NCBI GenBank assembly: GCA_964403185.1
Contig: CAYOFK010000075.1
Location: 1-14,384 of the forward strand
Direction of reading: 5' to 3'
DNA: 14,384 nucleotides
DNA from: CAYOFK01 sp964403185
GTDB lineage: Bacteria > Bacteroidota > Bacteroidia > Bacteroidales > VadinHA17
Shown: positions 14,054-14,384 of the stretch, one piece after another
How positions within the stretch are numbered: the stretch's first letter is position 1
Layout of the letters: each line of letters begins with the position of its first letter
Notes under the pieces: generated by a model
Databases searched by the model: none
The model's input: only the letters and a program-made list of their open reading frames with translations
Told to the model about the DNA's origin: nothing
Made by a program: the position numbers and the translations under genes

Positions 14054-14262
14054 TTATTCGCTGCGCACGGGCAGACGCACAGGCCGCTCATGAGATCGCT
14101 TCGCTAAGTTCGAACCCCATTGAGGGTTCTCGTCCCCCCGGCAAATGAAAAAAGACCACCTGTGGATCGGGATTATGTCACCTTCGGTGCCATGGACCCT
14201 CCTTTTCAGAGCTGCAAATAAAAGCAGAAATTGCTATCGCAATTTTCACTCCAAAAGTTTGC
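14054..14262. other. noncoding block between the two tRNA-end repeats
   Basis: No gene is supportable. It starts GC-rich (about 14060-14140) and becomes AT-rich. Structures are a GAACCC/GGGTTC hairpin (14112-14129), a small CACC-TTC-GGTG hairpin (14179-14189) and AAATTGC/GCAATTT with a TATC loop (14228-14245). The last, on the minus strand, is soon followed by CTGCTTTT and could be a backup terminator. TTCGAACCCC at 14110-14118 resembles a tRNA T-loop, but no cloverleaf can be built around it. Confidence 0.5.
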
Positions 14263-14299
14263 AAAAAAAAAAGCGAGCTTTTCCTTTTTGCTCGCTTTT
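14263..14299 (-). terminator. intrinsic terminator of the tRNA-Arg gene
   Basis: On the minus strand, AAAAGCGAGC (from 14299-14290) and GCTCGCTTTT (14278-14269) form a perfect 10-bp stem with an 11-base loop. The last stem bases run into an uninterrupted tract of ten T (14272-14263). It begins about 30 bases past the tRNA 3' end, a textbook rho-independent terminator. Confidence 0.85.
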
Positions 14300-14328
14300 G
14301 TCTTGCTTTATCTGCTTTCACTTGTTCG

Positions 14329-14384
14329 TGAACCCGGAGGGACTCGAGCCCCCAACCTCCTGGTCCGTAGCCAGGTGCACTATC
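14329..14384 (-). tRNA. tRNA-Arg (anticodon ACG), 3' part only
   Basis: The minus strand from the window end reads GATAGTGCACCTGG, then the loop CTACGGA and the closing stem CCAGG: a five-pair anticodon arm with anticodon ACG. GGGGG/CCCTC follows as the T stem around CTCGAGT (one G-U pair), then CGGGTTC as the 3' acceptor strand and A as discriminator (14329). CCA is not encoded. The 5' acceptor strand and most of the D arm lie beyond base 14384. Confidence 0.9.

Noticed and set aside
14060..14145. Second, complete tRNA gene near the TTCGAACCCC sequence
   Set aside because: No paired T stem, anticodon arm or acceptor can be formed; only a GAACCC/GGGTTC hairpin is present.
1..14384. CRISPR array or integron attC array
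   Set aside because: No regularly spaced direct repeats were seen. The repeats present are paired hairpins or the single tRNA-end duplication.

Overview
The window looks like a chromosomal segment from a member of the Bacteroidota, probably an anaerobic or sediment-type Bacteroidales relative. The clues are a glucosamine-6-phosphate deaminase-like/PIG-L fusion protein, paired DUF3857/transglutaminase-like exported proteins, a single-domain (CBS-less) arabinose-5-phosphate isomerase, start codons mostly without a convincing Shine-Dalgarno, and several TAnnTTTA elements resembling the Bacteroidota -7 box. This assignment is inferred from gene families; no rRNA or other phylogenetic marker is present.

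Layout. (1) Positions 2-829, plus strand: the 3' part of an alpha/beta-hydrolase gene cut by the window edge, ending in two hairpins. (2) Positions 833-3706, minus strand: a compact three-gene operon that I read as rdhB-rdhA-rdhC. It encodes a small three-helix membrane anchor, a Tat-exported reductive dehalogenase with two Fe-S motifs, and an FMN-binding six-helix membrane protein with two CX3CP motifs. This is the most interesting content. (3) Positions 3707-4243: noncoding, with an AT-rich palindrome at the operon's promoter and a 136-bp MITE-like element. (4) Positions 4244-9001: a sugar or amino-sugar module. A SIS-domain isomerase is divergent from a plus-strand operon of an ROK-family kinase homologue, the NagB/PIG-L fusion and an SMP-30-type lipoprotein. 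Both the kinase and the deaminase domain lack residues that are standard in their families. (5) Positions 9002-9712: a gene graveyard holding a deleted and frameshifted DUF3857/transglutaminase paralogue (minus) abutting a kelch-like C-terminal remnant (plus). (6) Positions 9713-13592, minus strand: two tandem DUF3857/transglutaminase-like genes, one with an intact Cys/His/acidic triad and one that has lost Cys and His. (7) Positions 13664-14384: a nitroreductase pseudogene with a frameshift, whose 5' end is replaced by a 50-bp copy of the 3' end and flank of a tRNA-Arg(ACG) gene. The tRNA's 3' half and its intrinsic terminator close the window.

How the genes fit together. In the rdh operon, RdhA would be exported by Tat and anchored by RdhB, while the FMN/CX3CP protein could pass electrons or help maturation. 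This would permit reductive dehalogenation of an unknown organohalide. The 4.2-9.0 kb genes would deacetylate, phosphorylate and isomerise or deaminate a sugar that may not be plain GlcNAc. The last 5 kb shows repeated duplication and decay, and the tRNA-end repeat suggests past site-specific recombination.
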